A stretch of 64,000 nt of DNA from Spirochaetota bacterium (lineage in GTDB: Bacteria > Spirochaetota > Spirochaetia > Treponematales > UBA12059): assembly GCA_029547205.1 (NCBI GenBank), contig JAKPPT010000122.1:62001-126000 (forward strand). The letters run 5' to 3'. Every line of letters starts with the position of its first letter. The stretch's first letter is position 1. The position numbers were made by a program, and so were the translations under genes. This document shows positions 46,801 to 54,783 of the stretch, piece after piece. The notes below the pieces were generated by a model. The model saw only the letters and a list, made by a program, of their open reading frames with translations. It did no database searches and had not been told where the DNA came from.

Positions 46801-46973
46801 TATTAAAGAAAGAACCAGTATCAGGTGATTCGAGCAGCGCACCACCTCTGAGCGTTCAGGATTCAGTCCGAAAGCTGGCTCACCAGGGTTGGAAAACTGA
46901 TGAAATTGCTAAAGCATTAAAACTTTCTCGTGGCGAAGTCGAGCTCATACTTGAGCTTCCCTATGAAAAATGA
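43830..46973 (+). CDS. SpiroCoCo-type giant coiled-coil membrane protein
   Basis: 1047 residues. One N-terminal membrane segment (VGNLVTLFISIIVILVFRYL) is followed by about 950 residues of nearly continuous coiled coil rich in Glu, Lys, Gln, Leu and Thr. The C-terminus (after a Pro/Ser linker at about 1000) is a small helix-turn-helix-like unit: VRKLAHQGWKTDEIAKALKLSRGEVELIL. This fits the spirochaete coiled-coil (SpiroCoCo) proteins, probably structural and linked to the membrane. AAGGATAGGA precedes the ATG. Confidence 0.85.
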   Translation: MFTVGNLVTLFISIIVILVFRYLDKDNRSLEKIKRFTDKLMAEIDEYAAKREKDVKTYAAELDAYKMSAKEVLRQVTETQKNLEDKTNAMGLIAQRISEYDEALAELKAMSARVDENLQIIHNESSFVDKIANTLKSTKQDLEALKAAIPEIRAQAEQTVRIEAENYISEFRNLLDEYQQKASQELSTYMETLKETKALQTEQYETYKAQFDSAFEKAQKTARTLEHESFEQLKTFIVDRGKLLHDEFEKTTRELENQLTERTDKLEDALIQRSSKLEEMIDEKTGTIKEQLKDKLQDVQNSLKTIRTEWTKEAENLMNGLRSSVATMHNELLTAYTQANTRAKKSEEALIEKIQKLDAKSSEMLQTLQTKIKEQLKTYQEELIGKQQEYKDTIKKVLAELKLETEQAQGQLSDTEKSILTTINSLESKLNTQFEKRIETARTNLEQAFAVIEASKLDIKTMDRSLKEAMQAIQKQVLDEFSQFATSIREQKETFAHSVEDEIIKLQSTMTTLDEELSKLKAHAYENVSAQMKVFEDDFFADLKQRSSEIEKRLTEWRLTLEQRLETELTKSGEFRTAIEQKWLTEANERAKMIQNRIQEVFEKISANVEKYKAMLAQETQNTQEQIKNLHSSITKEIAAVKKDTEAQTSTIQGEIKSLSHSINLLEQDLKQRSTQALAEFSKTYETLTLDAGKRTEEIQSNLNSAINAYKLQAKEFEERFQSTIQKLNQELSIQEKRHDTLFADFEKQFKNFEKETRLFERADELRQKLSVAIANMKEDLAAINNRQSEINELDQQYARIKKTEEEMNQKINRFLAEKRRLDAMEQDFNKLLSISQQIDQKLSQVTASNDQLTQIQVEIKKLIEIADEASSKYDRLEKKTAVIESTTDTVDKNFDAINKLEKTLVQLQEELNAIPNQIIDIKRSLSEIEELEPRLDSILEKYNTIDSVLEDSEKRIDNLQKAREWLVRAETRFEELNKKAGENLKLLRDVLKKEPVSGDSSSAPPLSVQDSVRKLAHQGWKTDEIAKALKLSRGEVELILELPYEK

Positions 46974-47032
46974 AGTGCCGATAGCATAATACACCTGGGC
47001 ATTTCACATATTTGACCGGTATTATTTTCTCA

Positions 47033-47962
47033 TTATTTCTTGCCTGACTGACTGTTCTGTATCATTGTTTCAAGTTCGCTTTTTATTGCTTCTATTTCTT
47101 TAAGATCTAGGAGTTCTGAAATTGATTGCGTATCCGAATATCCAGCTTTGAGCGCTTTTTGCAAAGTTTCTTTACCTTCTTCTAGTTTTCCAACAAGAAA
47201 TTGCAACCGTGCATACATAAACAGCGCTTCTGCATCACTTTGCGCATTTAGTGTATAATTTTCAAGAAGGGCAATTGCATCATCAAATTTTTTTAGCTTT
47301 TCAAATATTTTTGCTAATATTTTTACACCTACCCCATCGTTTGGCTTTTCTGATGTATACTGTTGAGCTTCGATAAGCGCTTCATCATACTTTTCAAGTT
47401 TATACAATACTTGAGCAAGCTTAAGCCGATACACATTCGGCGTAGAGCTTATTTTTATTACATCACGGTAATATTTTACTGCTTCTTCATACTGATTTGT
47501 AGCTTCCAGGAGTAAACATAGGTTTGCTATACTTACTTCATCATTGTATCGGAGCGCTACAACTTTCTGGTATACTTTTATTGCTGAATCATAATTTCCT
47601 GTTTTGTACTGTGCATATGCTAAAACTGTTAGATAAAGTGAGTTCTCTGGTTCACTGGCAACAAGTTTTTCTGCAAGGGGAATGGCGTCTTTTACTTTAC
47701 CGGTTTCAATAAGAGCTCGCACATAATTGTAAGTGCCACCCAAGTTATCAGGATCCAATTCTAATGCTCGTTCATATGCAGCAGCAGCCTTATCCCATTT
47801 TTTTAACTCCATATATGAGTTGCCCAGTTCAATATATTTTTCTGCCAGCGATTTCCGTTCCTGAACAGTAATACACGATGTTGCTGAAAAAAAGACAAAA
47901 AATAACAGGGCCATCACCATGTAAAATTGACATGTACTTTTTCGATTTATTATTTTTGCCAT
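47033..47962 (-). CDS. TPR lipoprotein
   Basis: About 309 residues. A hydrophobic signal ends in FSATSC, a lipobox-like site with Cys near residue 30. About seven TPR-like units follow (AEKYIELGNSYMELKKWDKAAAAYERALELDPDN starts the first, and YKTGNYDSAIKVYQKVVAL is typical). Such lipoproteins act as scaffolds in the envelope; the partner is unknown. AAGGA lies 9 nt before the ATG at 47962. It is convergent with the coiled-coil gene. Confidence 0.85.
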   Translation of the reverse strand: MAKIINRKSTCQFYMVMALLFFVFFSATSCITVQERKSLAEKYIELGNSYMELKKWDKAAAAYERALELDPDNLGGTYNYVRALIETGKVKDAIPLAEKLVASEPENSLYLTVLAYAQYKTGNYDSAIKVYQKVVALRYNDEVSIANLCLLLEATNQYEEAVKYYRDVIKISSTPNVYRLKLAQVLYKLEKYDEALIEAQQYTSEKPNDGVGVKILAKIFEKLKKFDDAIALLENYTLNAQSDAEALFMYARLQFLVGKLEEGKETLQKALKAGYSDTQSISELLDLKEIEAIKSELETMIQNSQSGKK

Positions 47963-48007
47963 CACTATGCTTCCTTTACAAAATGGTTAGTGAATTACCG
48001 CAGCATA

Positions 48008-49072
48008 TCAACGCCTCAACACTGTTTCCTCAATAACCCTAATTTGTGAACGATAGAGAAGAGCAATATTTGAACCATAATCTGCTATGAGCTGAATAAT
48101 GTCTCGTGGATACATGCATTCATCTTTACCATTGATCCTGTCACCTGCATCTCCGAGACCTGGCATGATATACGCAATATCATTTAGTACAGGGTCCATC
48201 CATAATGTATACAGTTTAACATTATCTAGCGCTCGTACGATACGAAGAGCACCTTTTAACGCAGAAATTATAGTAAAAAAATTAATAGATTTTGGTTTTA
48301 CCCCTAAGTCATATAAATATTTTATAACTGTAACAAAACTGCCGCCCGTTGCATTCATTGGATCAGCAAATACTAAGTCCTTCCCTTCGAGCTGTTCAGG
48401 CTTAAAATAGGATCTATCAAGATCAAGAATATACTCCATCGATTTTTCATCACGCGATTCATCACGTTTTATTTTAAAAAGAGCAAATGGAGTTACATAA
48501 CCGTGCGAGGAATATTCTTGTATTTCTTTTGACATAATCATTGAAGGAAGCAGTGCGCCGCGCAACATAACGCACATAACTGTGTTCTCAATTTCAGCAT
48601 CGATATTTGGTATTTTATGCACTGCAAAATTCTGGAAAGGATAGGTAACAGGTGTTTTTACAATCAAATAGTTTTTGTTTACATTTTTTGTTCCGCCATA
48701 AGCAAGATTAAACAAAAGCTCATAAGCCCGCTGTGTATAATACACAAACTCATGTCTGCTTGTATTAACATCGCGAAGCTTTGCAATAAGCCTACTCGCT
48801 TCTGCATGGTTTTCCTGCGGCGTATTAAAAGAATATACATTTATTCTCTCTTCACGCTGACAAATCTGCTGCATGAGATTTCCCATCTCATTATATAGCG
48901 TTACTATATTCTCAGTTTCACGTGCATAGGTAGCAACGGATACTGAATGGCTTAATACTTTGAAATTTTCCATTGCTTTTGCATAGAGCTCATCCATCTG
49001 CAAAAGCAGTTTACTATCTTCGTCTGTCAGATAACCATCAAGATCACGTGCTTTTCGTATTACTTTATTCAT
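48008..49072 (-). CDS. Uracil phosphoribosyltransferase-like protein with N-terminal extension
   Basis: 354 residues. The C-terminal ~210 resemble Upp, which converts uracil and PRPP to UMP. The PRPP loop [15 protein letters not shown] is at 232-246 (canonical DPMxATGGS) and the uracil site [13 protein letters not shown] at 304-316. The N-terminal ~130 residues are helical and not part of a standard Upp (about 208 residues). They may be regulatory. GGAG precedes the ATG. It could also act on a different base. Confidence 0.8.
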   Translation of the reverse strand: MNKVIRKARDLDGYLTDEDSKLLLQMDELYAKAMENFKVLSHSVSVATYARETENIVTLYNEMGNLMQQICQREERINVYSFNTPQENHAEASRLIAKLRDVNTSRHEFVYYTQRAYELLFNLAYGGTKNVNKNYLIVKTPVTYPFQNFAVHKIPNIDAEIENTVMCVMLRGALLPSMIMSKEIQEYSSHGYVTPFALFKIKRDESRDEKSMEYILDLDRSYFKPEQLEGKDLVFADPMNATGGSFVTVIKYLYDLGVKPKSINFFTIISALKGALRIVRALDNVKLYTLWMDPVLNDIAYIMPGLGDAGDRINGKDECMYPRDIIQLIADYGSNIALLYRSQIRVIEETVLRR

Positions 49073-49170
49073 TTTTCTCCGCCAATCTTTTCATTGTATT
49101 GTTAATAGTATTGTATAAAAAAACAAGCGCAATGTCATCCTCGTATTATAAAACATTTTAAATAGTAAGT

Positions 49171-49204
49171 AGACATGAATGATCCAATAGAACCATCCAT
49201 GTCT
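49171..49204 (-). terminator. Stem-loop after PduL
   Basis: AGACATGAATGAT (49171-49183) and ACCATCCATGTCT (49192-49204) pair over 13 positions with two wobbles on the RNA of the minus strand, 8-nt loop. It sits 42 nt after the pduL stop. No strong T-run. Confidence 0.5.
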
Positions 49205-49245
49205 TTCAAGCAAAATTATATTATTACAATAACCTGTTTATGAGT

Positions 49246-49827
49246 TTAAACTTTAAGTACTTCTCCAAATGCACCTGAAGTTATACCAAGTGCATTACCT
49301 TCATCAAAATCAAGATGGCACTCAAGTGCAAAAGCTGGATTTACTCTGCAAACAACATTCATAAGAATTGCACCGCGTTCTCCGCTTATTTTAATGTTAA
49401 CAATTTCCTTATCACTTACACCAAATCGTTTTGCACTTTCAGGATCAAAATGAATATGACGCTTTGCTACAATAAGACCTTTTTGTTTTGTTACCTTTCC
49501 TTTAGGTCCTTCGATAACAAAACCTGGAGTATCATCGAGCTGTCCAGATTCTCGAACTGGCACACTGGTGAATCCTAGCTTAAAAACATCACTTGCAAGA
49601 ATTTCACACTGTGTTTCTTTACGCTCTGGTCCTAATACGCGAATATTTGCAATTGAGCTTTTTGGGCCATGAATTGTGACACACTCTTCACATGCAAATT
49701 GTCCTGGCTGGAGCAGATCCTTCGTTTTTTTAAGTGAATAACCTGAGCCAAAAAGAATTTCAACATCCTCTTTCGATAAGTGAATATGACGGTTTGACAG
49801 GTTAATGAGTACGTTTGTTTCTGGCAT
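49246..49827 (-). CDS. pduL: PduL-type phosphotransacylase
   Basis: Interconverts acyl-CoA (acetyl- or propanoyl-CoA) and acyl phosphate. The 193 residues have two metal-binding histidine segments: SNRHIHLSKEDVEILFG near the N-terminus and AKRHIHFDPESAKRFGV at about 122-138. No shell or Pdu genes lie nearby, so it probably serves acetate metabolism as an alternative to Pta. No encapsulation-type N-terminal peptide is visible. AAGGGG precedes the ATG. Confidence 0.92.
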   Translation of the reverse strand: MPETNVLINLSNRHIHLSKEDVEILFGSGYSLKKTKDLLQPGQFACEECVTIHGPKSSIANIRVLGPERKETQCEILASDVFKLGFTSVPVRESGQLDDTPGFVIEGPKGKVTKQKGLIVAKRHIHFDPESAKRFGVSDKEIVNIKISGERGAILMNVVCRVNPAFALECHLDFDEGNALGITSGAFGEVLKV

Positions 49828-49844
49828 TTAATATCCCCTTGTGT

Positions 49845-49893
49845 AGTATAGTTGGCGGGGCAGTTTGACATATCAACTATTTTTGTTGATATG
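49845..49893 (-). promoter_or_regulatory. pduL promoter region with 9-bp inverted repeat
   Basis: A -10 box TATACT (49845-49850) lies upstream of pduL on the minus strand. A perfect inverted repeat CATATCAAC (49869-49877)/GTTGATATG (49885-49893) covers the -35 position. It could be an operator, or a stem ending the upstream recJ transcript. Confidence 0.45.
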
Positions 49894-49943
49894 AAATAAT
49901 AAAATTTTTACCCTCATTACTCTATCAAAATTTTTCAAAGATG

Positions 49944-52070
49944 TCATGGGGTTTGAGAAAGTTCAGCATGCAGGATAATAAGCTGCAGCGTTTCTATTCC
50001 GTTCCAGACATTACGCTGGACCCTATAAAATACATCGATGCGTTTTCCTGGCTGCATTGTATTGTGATGCTCTTCTGCAGCACCCCACCACAGTGCAGGC
50101 CACTTGTTCTTAAGAAAATCAAGCGTGAGCTTGAGATGCAGTTTGTCAGATTTACCAACAATTTCAGTATTAAGAATCATAACATTTCTTGAAAAAAACA
50201 CTGGAGCTGGATTTCCCTCTCCGCATGGCTCTATAAAATCATTTAATTTTATTAAATCAGCAGTAACATAATCGAGAGGAAGTTCTGCATCAACCTCTAA
50301 AACATTTTCGTGTTCATCGAGATCCATAGCATAAAGGTACTCACCTGCTTTTTCTTCAAACAATTTCCAGTTTTCCTGTTTAAGAGAAAAACCAGCCGCA
50401 GCTTCATGCCCACCATAATCGGTAAACAAATCCGCACAGTAATCCAGTAGACCTTTTACATTGAGCCCTCTGCTGGTCCTCACGGAACCTGTTGCAGTGC
50501 CATCAGATGAAAATGATGCTGCAACGGCTGGAACTTTGAATGTATCAGCGAGTTTACTGGCAACAATACCTGCAATACCCCTGCTTATTTTTTCACTTCC
50601 AATAATAATGAATTTTCCTTCACTCTCTTCAAATCTGCGCATTGCCTCTTCATAAAAGGCTAACCATGTATCTGAAGCAAGCTGTCTCCGTTCAGTGTTC
50701 ATGCTGACAATCGTTTCAACCAGCTTTGTCCGTTCCTGAATAGTATCAGCGATAAAAAGCTCAACCGCGACTTTTGCGTTTCCCATTCTCCCTGCTGCAT
50801 TGATGATGGGAGTAATCTGCCATGATATGTCCCTTGCACTAACTTGCTTATTCAATAATGACTGTCGTGTCATTAATTCCAGGAGTCCTTTTCGCGGTTT
50901 AAGAGCAATAGCCTCAAGTCCGGCTTTTACGAGCAGTCTATTCTCATCTTTAAGTGGCATGAGATCAGCAATTGTAGAGAGGGCAACGAGCTGTAACTCA
51001 TCAGGATCGATTGATGCCGTGATCTTTGATGTTTTGAGCGAATATGAAATAAATAAATTAAAAAATGTATCAATTTCTGAACCCGGGCTTGATGTGTACT
51101 TATCAATTTTGGATATTTCAGTTAATCGCAAGAGACTCAAACCTGCTGTTTGTGGAAATACTCGCGCAATATCAGGCTGAATATCATAATAGCAAACTTC
51201 TACTGTCTTACCTAATGCTTTTTCTAGCAGCTTGCCTTGCATCGCCCCATCCCAGACAAGAATCTGTGAATCTTTTAAGAATGGCAACAATCTTGTTTTT
51301 TCTATTGGTATAGTTCCCGGTACAATTACTTCGCTCAAGCGAGCTTTTTCAACTAGATTTTCTATTTTGATAATATCGATGCTATATGCATCGTTGAGCG
51401 GCCGTATATTAAGCAGTGCAAAATTTTGCTTATAGAGGTTCGAATGGGCAAAGCGAAGTGCCCATAAAAACTTGAATACCACACCGCAGCCAGATAAATC
51501 GCGAAATGGATAGATTTCGTTGGCAACTTTTGGATTGATGATAGCCAATGCTGATGGAAGCGTTTCTCCTTGTGCTTCATGGTGATCGAGAATAATCACA
51601 TCAATACCAAGTTCGCGCGCATGGGCAATCTCTTGAAAATTAGAAATTCCACAATCTACTGTTATGATTAATGATCCAAATTCATCAGCAAACCGATCAA
51701 TGCTCTCTATAGAAAGCCCATACTTTTCTTCTTCACAGGGAACATCCCAGCTGACATCAGCCTGGAGCTTTTTGAGCGCTTCATATAACAACACCGTTGC
51801 AGAAACCCCATCGGTATCGCGATCGCCAAATATCAGTATTTTTTCCTGCTCATCAATTGCGAGCAATACCCGGTCAACTGCATCTTCCATGTCCCTGAAT
51901 AAAAATGGGTTATGGAGAAACCGTAAATCCTTTTCAAGATAAAAAAGAAGTTCCTCTGGTTTCACAATGCCTCGCCGCGTTAACACTGCAGCATAGAGTA
52001 AATCCAATTTATACTTTGCTGCGATTTCTCGAATCAATGAGGCAGGAGCTTCTCTCTTATTCCATTTCAT
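49944..52070 (-). CDS. recJ: Single-stranded-DNA exonuclease RecJ with a central insertion
   Basis: DHH-family 5'-3' exonuclease, 708 residues against about 570 usually. Motif I is GDRDTDGVSAT (82-91), motif III DHHE (162-165) and motif IV TIADLMPL (366-373). The DHHA1 part has NAAGRMGNAK (424-433), RGIAGIVASKL (498-508) and GGHEAAAGF (553-561). Between FKFLWALRF and the TIAD motif there are about 110 extra residues that resemble a degenerate DnaQ-like domain. The ATG overlaps the phosphorylase stop by 4 bp. Confidence 0.95.
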   Translation of the reverse strand: MKWNKREAPASLIREIAAKYKLDLLYAAVLTRRGIVKPEELLFYLEKDLRFLHNPFLFRDMEDAVDRVLLAIDEQEKILIFGDRDTDGVSATVLLYEALKKLQADVSWDVPCEEEKYGLSIESIDRFADEFGSLIITVDCGISNFQEIAHARELGIDVIILDHHEAQGETLPSALAIINPKVANEIYPFRDLSGCGVVFKFLWALRFAHSNLYKQNFALLNIRPLNDAYSIDIIKIENLVEKARLSEVIVPGTIPIEKTRLLPFLKDSQILVWDGAMQGKLLEKALGKTVEVCYYDIQPDIARVFPQTAGLSLLRLTEISKIDKYTSSPGSEIDTFFNLFISYSLKTSKITASIDPDELQLVALSTIADLMPLKDENRLLVKAGLEAIALKPRKGLLELMTRQSLLNKQVSARDISWQITPIINAAGRMGNAKVAVELFIADTIQERTKLVETIVSMNTERRQLASDTWLAFYEEAMRRFEESEGKFIIIGSEKISRGIAGIVASKLADTFKVPAVAASFSSDGTATGSVRTSRGLNVKGLLDYCADLFTDYGGHEAAAGFSLKQENWKLFEEKAGEYLYAMDLDEHENVLEVDAELPLDYVTADLIKLNDFIEPCGEGNPAPVFFSRNVMILNTEIVGKSDKLHLKLTLDFLKNKWPALWWGAAEEHHNTMQPGKRIDVFYRVQRNVWNGIETLQLIILHAELSQTP

Positions 52071-53377
52071 AAAGCTGTGATTTCCTTAATAATCAATGGA
52101 GCATGATCCGGCTTTTGGTCTGCAATGGTGAGCGATGCCTCAATGAGCGGCCATGCAGCATCGAGTGCTGTTTCTGAATGTGCAAATACGCTTGCAATAG
52201 TATCACCACTTGAAACAGAATCGCCCTTAACTTTATCAAAAATAAATCCTACATCCGGATGTACCGAATCGGTGGTTTTATTACGTCCAACACCAATATA
52301 TACACCTGCAAGCCCTATTTTGTATGCATCAATTGATGCAATAAAGCCACTCTTTGGTGCTTTGAGTTTTTTTACGAGCGGTGCTCGATAGTTTCCATAT
52401 TTTTTCATCATATCAGCGCTGTCTCCGCCCTGCAGTTCAATGTTTTTGATAAAGAGATCCCATGCTTTGCCTGATTTGATTGCTGTCTTACACTGGTCGA
52501 TACCTTCTTCAACCGTTCTGGCTTTTCCTCCAAGAACAAGCATCCACCCGCCAAGCCTATAGGTGATGTCCATTACATCCTGAGGACCAGTACCTTTAAG
52601 ACAGTCAATAGATTCTTCAACTTCGAAAAAATTACCTACTTTGCGACCTAATGGTTCTGTCATATCGGTAATAACACCGACAATTTTTTTACCCATGGTT
52701 TTCCCGGTTTTAACCAAGCTATTTGCAAGCCGTTCTGCATCTTCGATTGTTTTCATAAAAGCGCCAGGACCAGATTTAACATCAAATACGAGTGCGTCTG
52801 CTCCTTCTGCTACTTTTTTAGAAAGTATACTGGCAGTAATTAACGGTATTGACTCAACAGTTGCTGTAACATCACGAAGCGCATAGAGTTTTTTATCGGC
52901 TGGAACGATTTTTTCTGTTTGTCCAGTCATTGCAAAACCGCATGATTGTATTATTTTTCTGAATGTTGCTTCATCAAGTTGTGTCCTGTATCCTGTGATG
53001 CTTTCAAGCTTGTCCAGTGTGCCGCCTGTATGACCCAATGCTCTACCAGACATCATTGGTACTCGTACACCGCATGCTGCAACCATTGGTGCAAGAATTA
53101 GCGAGAGTTTATCGCCCACACCGCCCGTTGAGTGCTTATCGACAAATGGTCCTTCAATACCATCGAGATGAATTACATCGCCAGATTGCAGCATGAGTTC
53201 AGTCAGAGCTGCGGTTTCTTCAAAGCTCATGCCATTAAAAAAAATAGCCATTAACAAAGCCGATATCTGATATTCAGGTATGTCTCCTGCAACATATCCC
53301 TGTATGATATATGCTAATTCTTCCTTTGTTAAACTTGAACCATTGCGTTTTTTCATAATGATATCAACTGCTCGCAT
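52067..53377 (-). CDS. Pyrimidine-nucleoside (thymidine) phosphorylase
   Basis: Splits thymidine or uridine to base and (deoxy)ribose-1-phosphate. The 436 residues begin MRAVDIIMKKRNGSSLTKEEL and have VDKHSTGGVGDKLSL (phosphate site), SGRALGHTGGTLDKLESI and DVTATVESIPLITASI. A C-terminal PYNP domain is present. DeoA and Pdp cannot be separated by eye. It sits between recO and recJ, linking nucleotide salvage with DNA repair in one operon. AAAGGAG precedes the ATG. Confidence 0.95.
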   Translation of the reverse strand: MRAVDIIMKKRNGSSLTKEELAYIIQGYVAGDIPEYQISALLMAIFFNGMSFEETAALTELMLQSGDVIHLDGIEGPFVDKHSTGGVGDKLSLILAPMVAACGVRVPMMSGRALGHTGGTLDKLESITGYRTQLDEATFRKIIQSCGFAMTGQTEKIVPADKKLYALRDVTATVESIPLITASILSKKVAEGADALVFDVKSGPGAFMKTIEDAERLANSLVKTGKTMGKKIVGVITDMTEPLGRKVGNFFEVEESIDCLKGTGPQDVMDITYRLGGWMLVLGGKARTVEEGIDQCKTAIKSGKAWDLFIKNIELQGGDSADMMKKYGNYRAPLVKKLKAPKSGFIASIDAYKIGLAGVYIGVGRNKTTDSVHPDVGFIFDKVKGDSVSSGDTIASVFAHSETALDAAWPLIEASLTIADQKPDHAPLIIKEITAL

Positions 53378-53403
53378 GTTCTCTTACTCCTTTCAGTAGT
53401 TTT

Positions 53404-54153
53404 TTATAGCAGTGCTGAGGTAAAGAGTGGTCGTTCAAGCATATGCCCAAGCATATCAAGCACACTTGCTTCAAGACTTGTGAGTGCGTCTACATCGGTG
53501 AGGCACTCGTACATTGGCTTTTCAAGAGCAGCAAACAGTAGCTTGACAGCTTCGTTCTGAACAGGTAGTGATCCTTCATCACTGCATGCTTCGCATACAA
53601 AACCCATAGTATTTTGGGAATAATACAATACCGAATTTTCTGTATTTGTACCAGTACAATGTTCACAAGCATACGTTTTTTGAAAATACCCTGTGCTGTT
53701 TAAGACTTTGACTCCAAAAAGAATCTTACAGGCTCGCATGAGCTCTGCCACAGGAGCATTAAAAGTTGGTTGTGTTACTACAGCTTCAATAGTCGTAAGC
53801 AGTTCCTGCATTACAGAAAAACCAGTACCACCAAGACCATGAGTTTTTATCATCAGTTCGCTTGCCCAGTTTGCAAGCATAATTGATTCATAGCATGATC
53901 GCACTGCTGCAAATAAGCATTCCGGATCAAAATCACAAATTTTTTTTAGGTCATGCTTACTATCCTTATACAACCATATACGGCCTGTATGCCAGGGCAG
54001 CACCAGTGAACGATATTTACTTTTGCTTCCACCAAATAGAAAGCACTCTATGAGTCCATATTCATTGGAGAGACAGGTAACAAACTTGCCACCTGATGGA
54101 CTATCTTTTGTATGCAGAATGGTTACATATGCTGTTATATTTCTCTCTGCCAT
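53404..54153 (-). CDS. recO: DNA repair protein RecO
   Basis: 249 residues. An N-terminal OB fold (ITAYVTILHTKDSPSGGKFVTCLSNEYGL) is followed by a helical domain with a four-cysteine cluster CEHC...CEAC (about residues 168-199), as in zinc-binding RecO proteins. RecO helps RecR load RecA on SSB-coated DNA. It starts 3 nt after the upstream outer-membrane-like gene and ends 26 nt before the phosphorylase gene. Confidence 0.88.
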   Translation of the reverse strand: MAERNITAYVTILHTKDSPSGGKFVTCLSNEYGLIECFLFGGSKSKYRSLVLPWHTGRIWLYKDSKHDLKKICDFDPECLFAAVRSCYESIMLANWASELMIKTHGLGGTGFSVMQELLTTIEAVVTQPTFNAPVAELMRACKILFGVKVLNSTGYFQKTYACEHCTGTNTENSVLYYSQNTMGFVCEACSDEGSLPVQNEAVKLLFAALEKPMYECLTDVDALTSLEASVLDMLGHMLERPLFTSALL

Positions 54154-54156
54154 TAG

Positions 54157-54642
54157 TTAGAAACGATATTGAATACCAAGACCACCTGTACCCTGGAAAC
54201 TTGTAGCGGGGAATAATTGCATACCGAGTCCAATTTCAAGATATATACCTAATGGTACGGTAGAAGGTCTCCAGGAAAGCCCAAATGGTATTCTAAATCC
54301 AATACTTACATCATCAGGACGCAAACCAACAGACAATCCTGGGCCTACAAATGGAACGAGATCAACAGTATTATTTATTACAAAAACACCAGGAAATGCT
54401 AGTTTATAGCTTGCAAAGAGCAAAAATGCATAATTTTGATTCGTTGGTCCAGTAAAATCCCATGCTGCAGTAATGTCAACCCAATTAGTAGCATTAAGAT
54501 CAAACTCAAACACTATGCCGGTAGGCTGACCGAGAAATAATCCAATACCAACAGGATGAGAATTTTTTTTCGACTGAGCAAATACGGCTCCCGATGCGAT
54601 TACACAGAGCAATAACACTAGTGCAACATTATGTTTTTTCAT
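54157..54642 (-). CDS. Small outer-membrane beta-barrel-like protein
   Basis: 161 residues. The signal peptide is KKHNVALVLLLCVIASGAVFAQS. The mature part alternates polar and apolar residues (GIGLFLGQPTGIVFEFDL, YLEIGLGMQLFP) and ends GIQYRF with a C-terminal Phe, as in barrels inserted by BamA. About eight strands are likely. The family is not recognised. It heads the recO-phosphorylase-recJ operon. Confidence 0.75.
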   Translation of the reverse strand: MKKHNVALVLLLCVIASGAVFAQSKKNSHPVGIGLFLGQPTGIVFEFDLNATNWVDITAAWDFTGPTNQNYAFLLFASYKLAFPGVFVINNTVDLVPFVGPGLSVGLRPDDVSIGFRIPFGLSWRPSTVPLGIYLEIGLGMQLFPATSFQGTGGLGIQYRF

Positions 54643-54733
54643 ACAAACTCCTTATAACAGTATACTGATAGTTTTTAGAAACTAAAAAGACAATTGCATA
54701 CTCATTTTACATGCATGGATCAGCATGGAGAGA

Positions 54734-54742
54734 TTATAGCAT
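54734..54742 (-). promoter_or_regulatory. Extended -10 promoter of the recO operon
   Basis: On the minus strand TGCTATAAT (54734-54742) is an extended -10 box, with no good -35. The leader would be about 85 nt. Confidence 0.5.
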
Positions 54743-54783
54743 TAAAATGAAGTATTTGCTAGAATTGTATAAGGCAATCAAAC

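Noticed and set aside
46974-47032. Terminator between the coiled-coil gene and the TPR lipoprotein
   Set aside because: ATAATACACC and GGTATTAT pair only with a 2-nt offset; not convincing.
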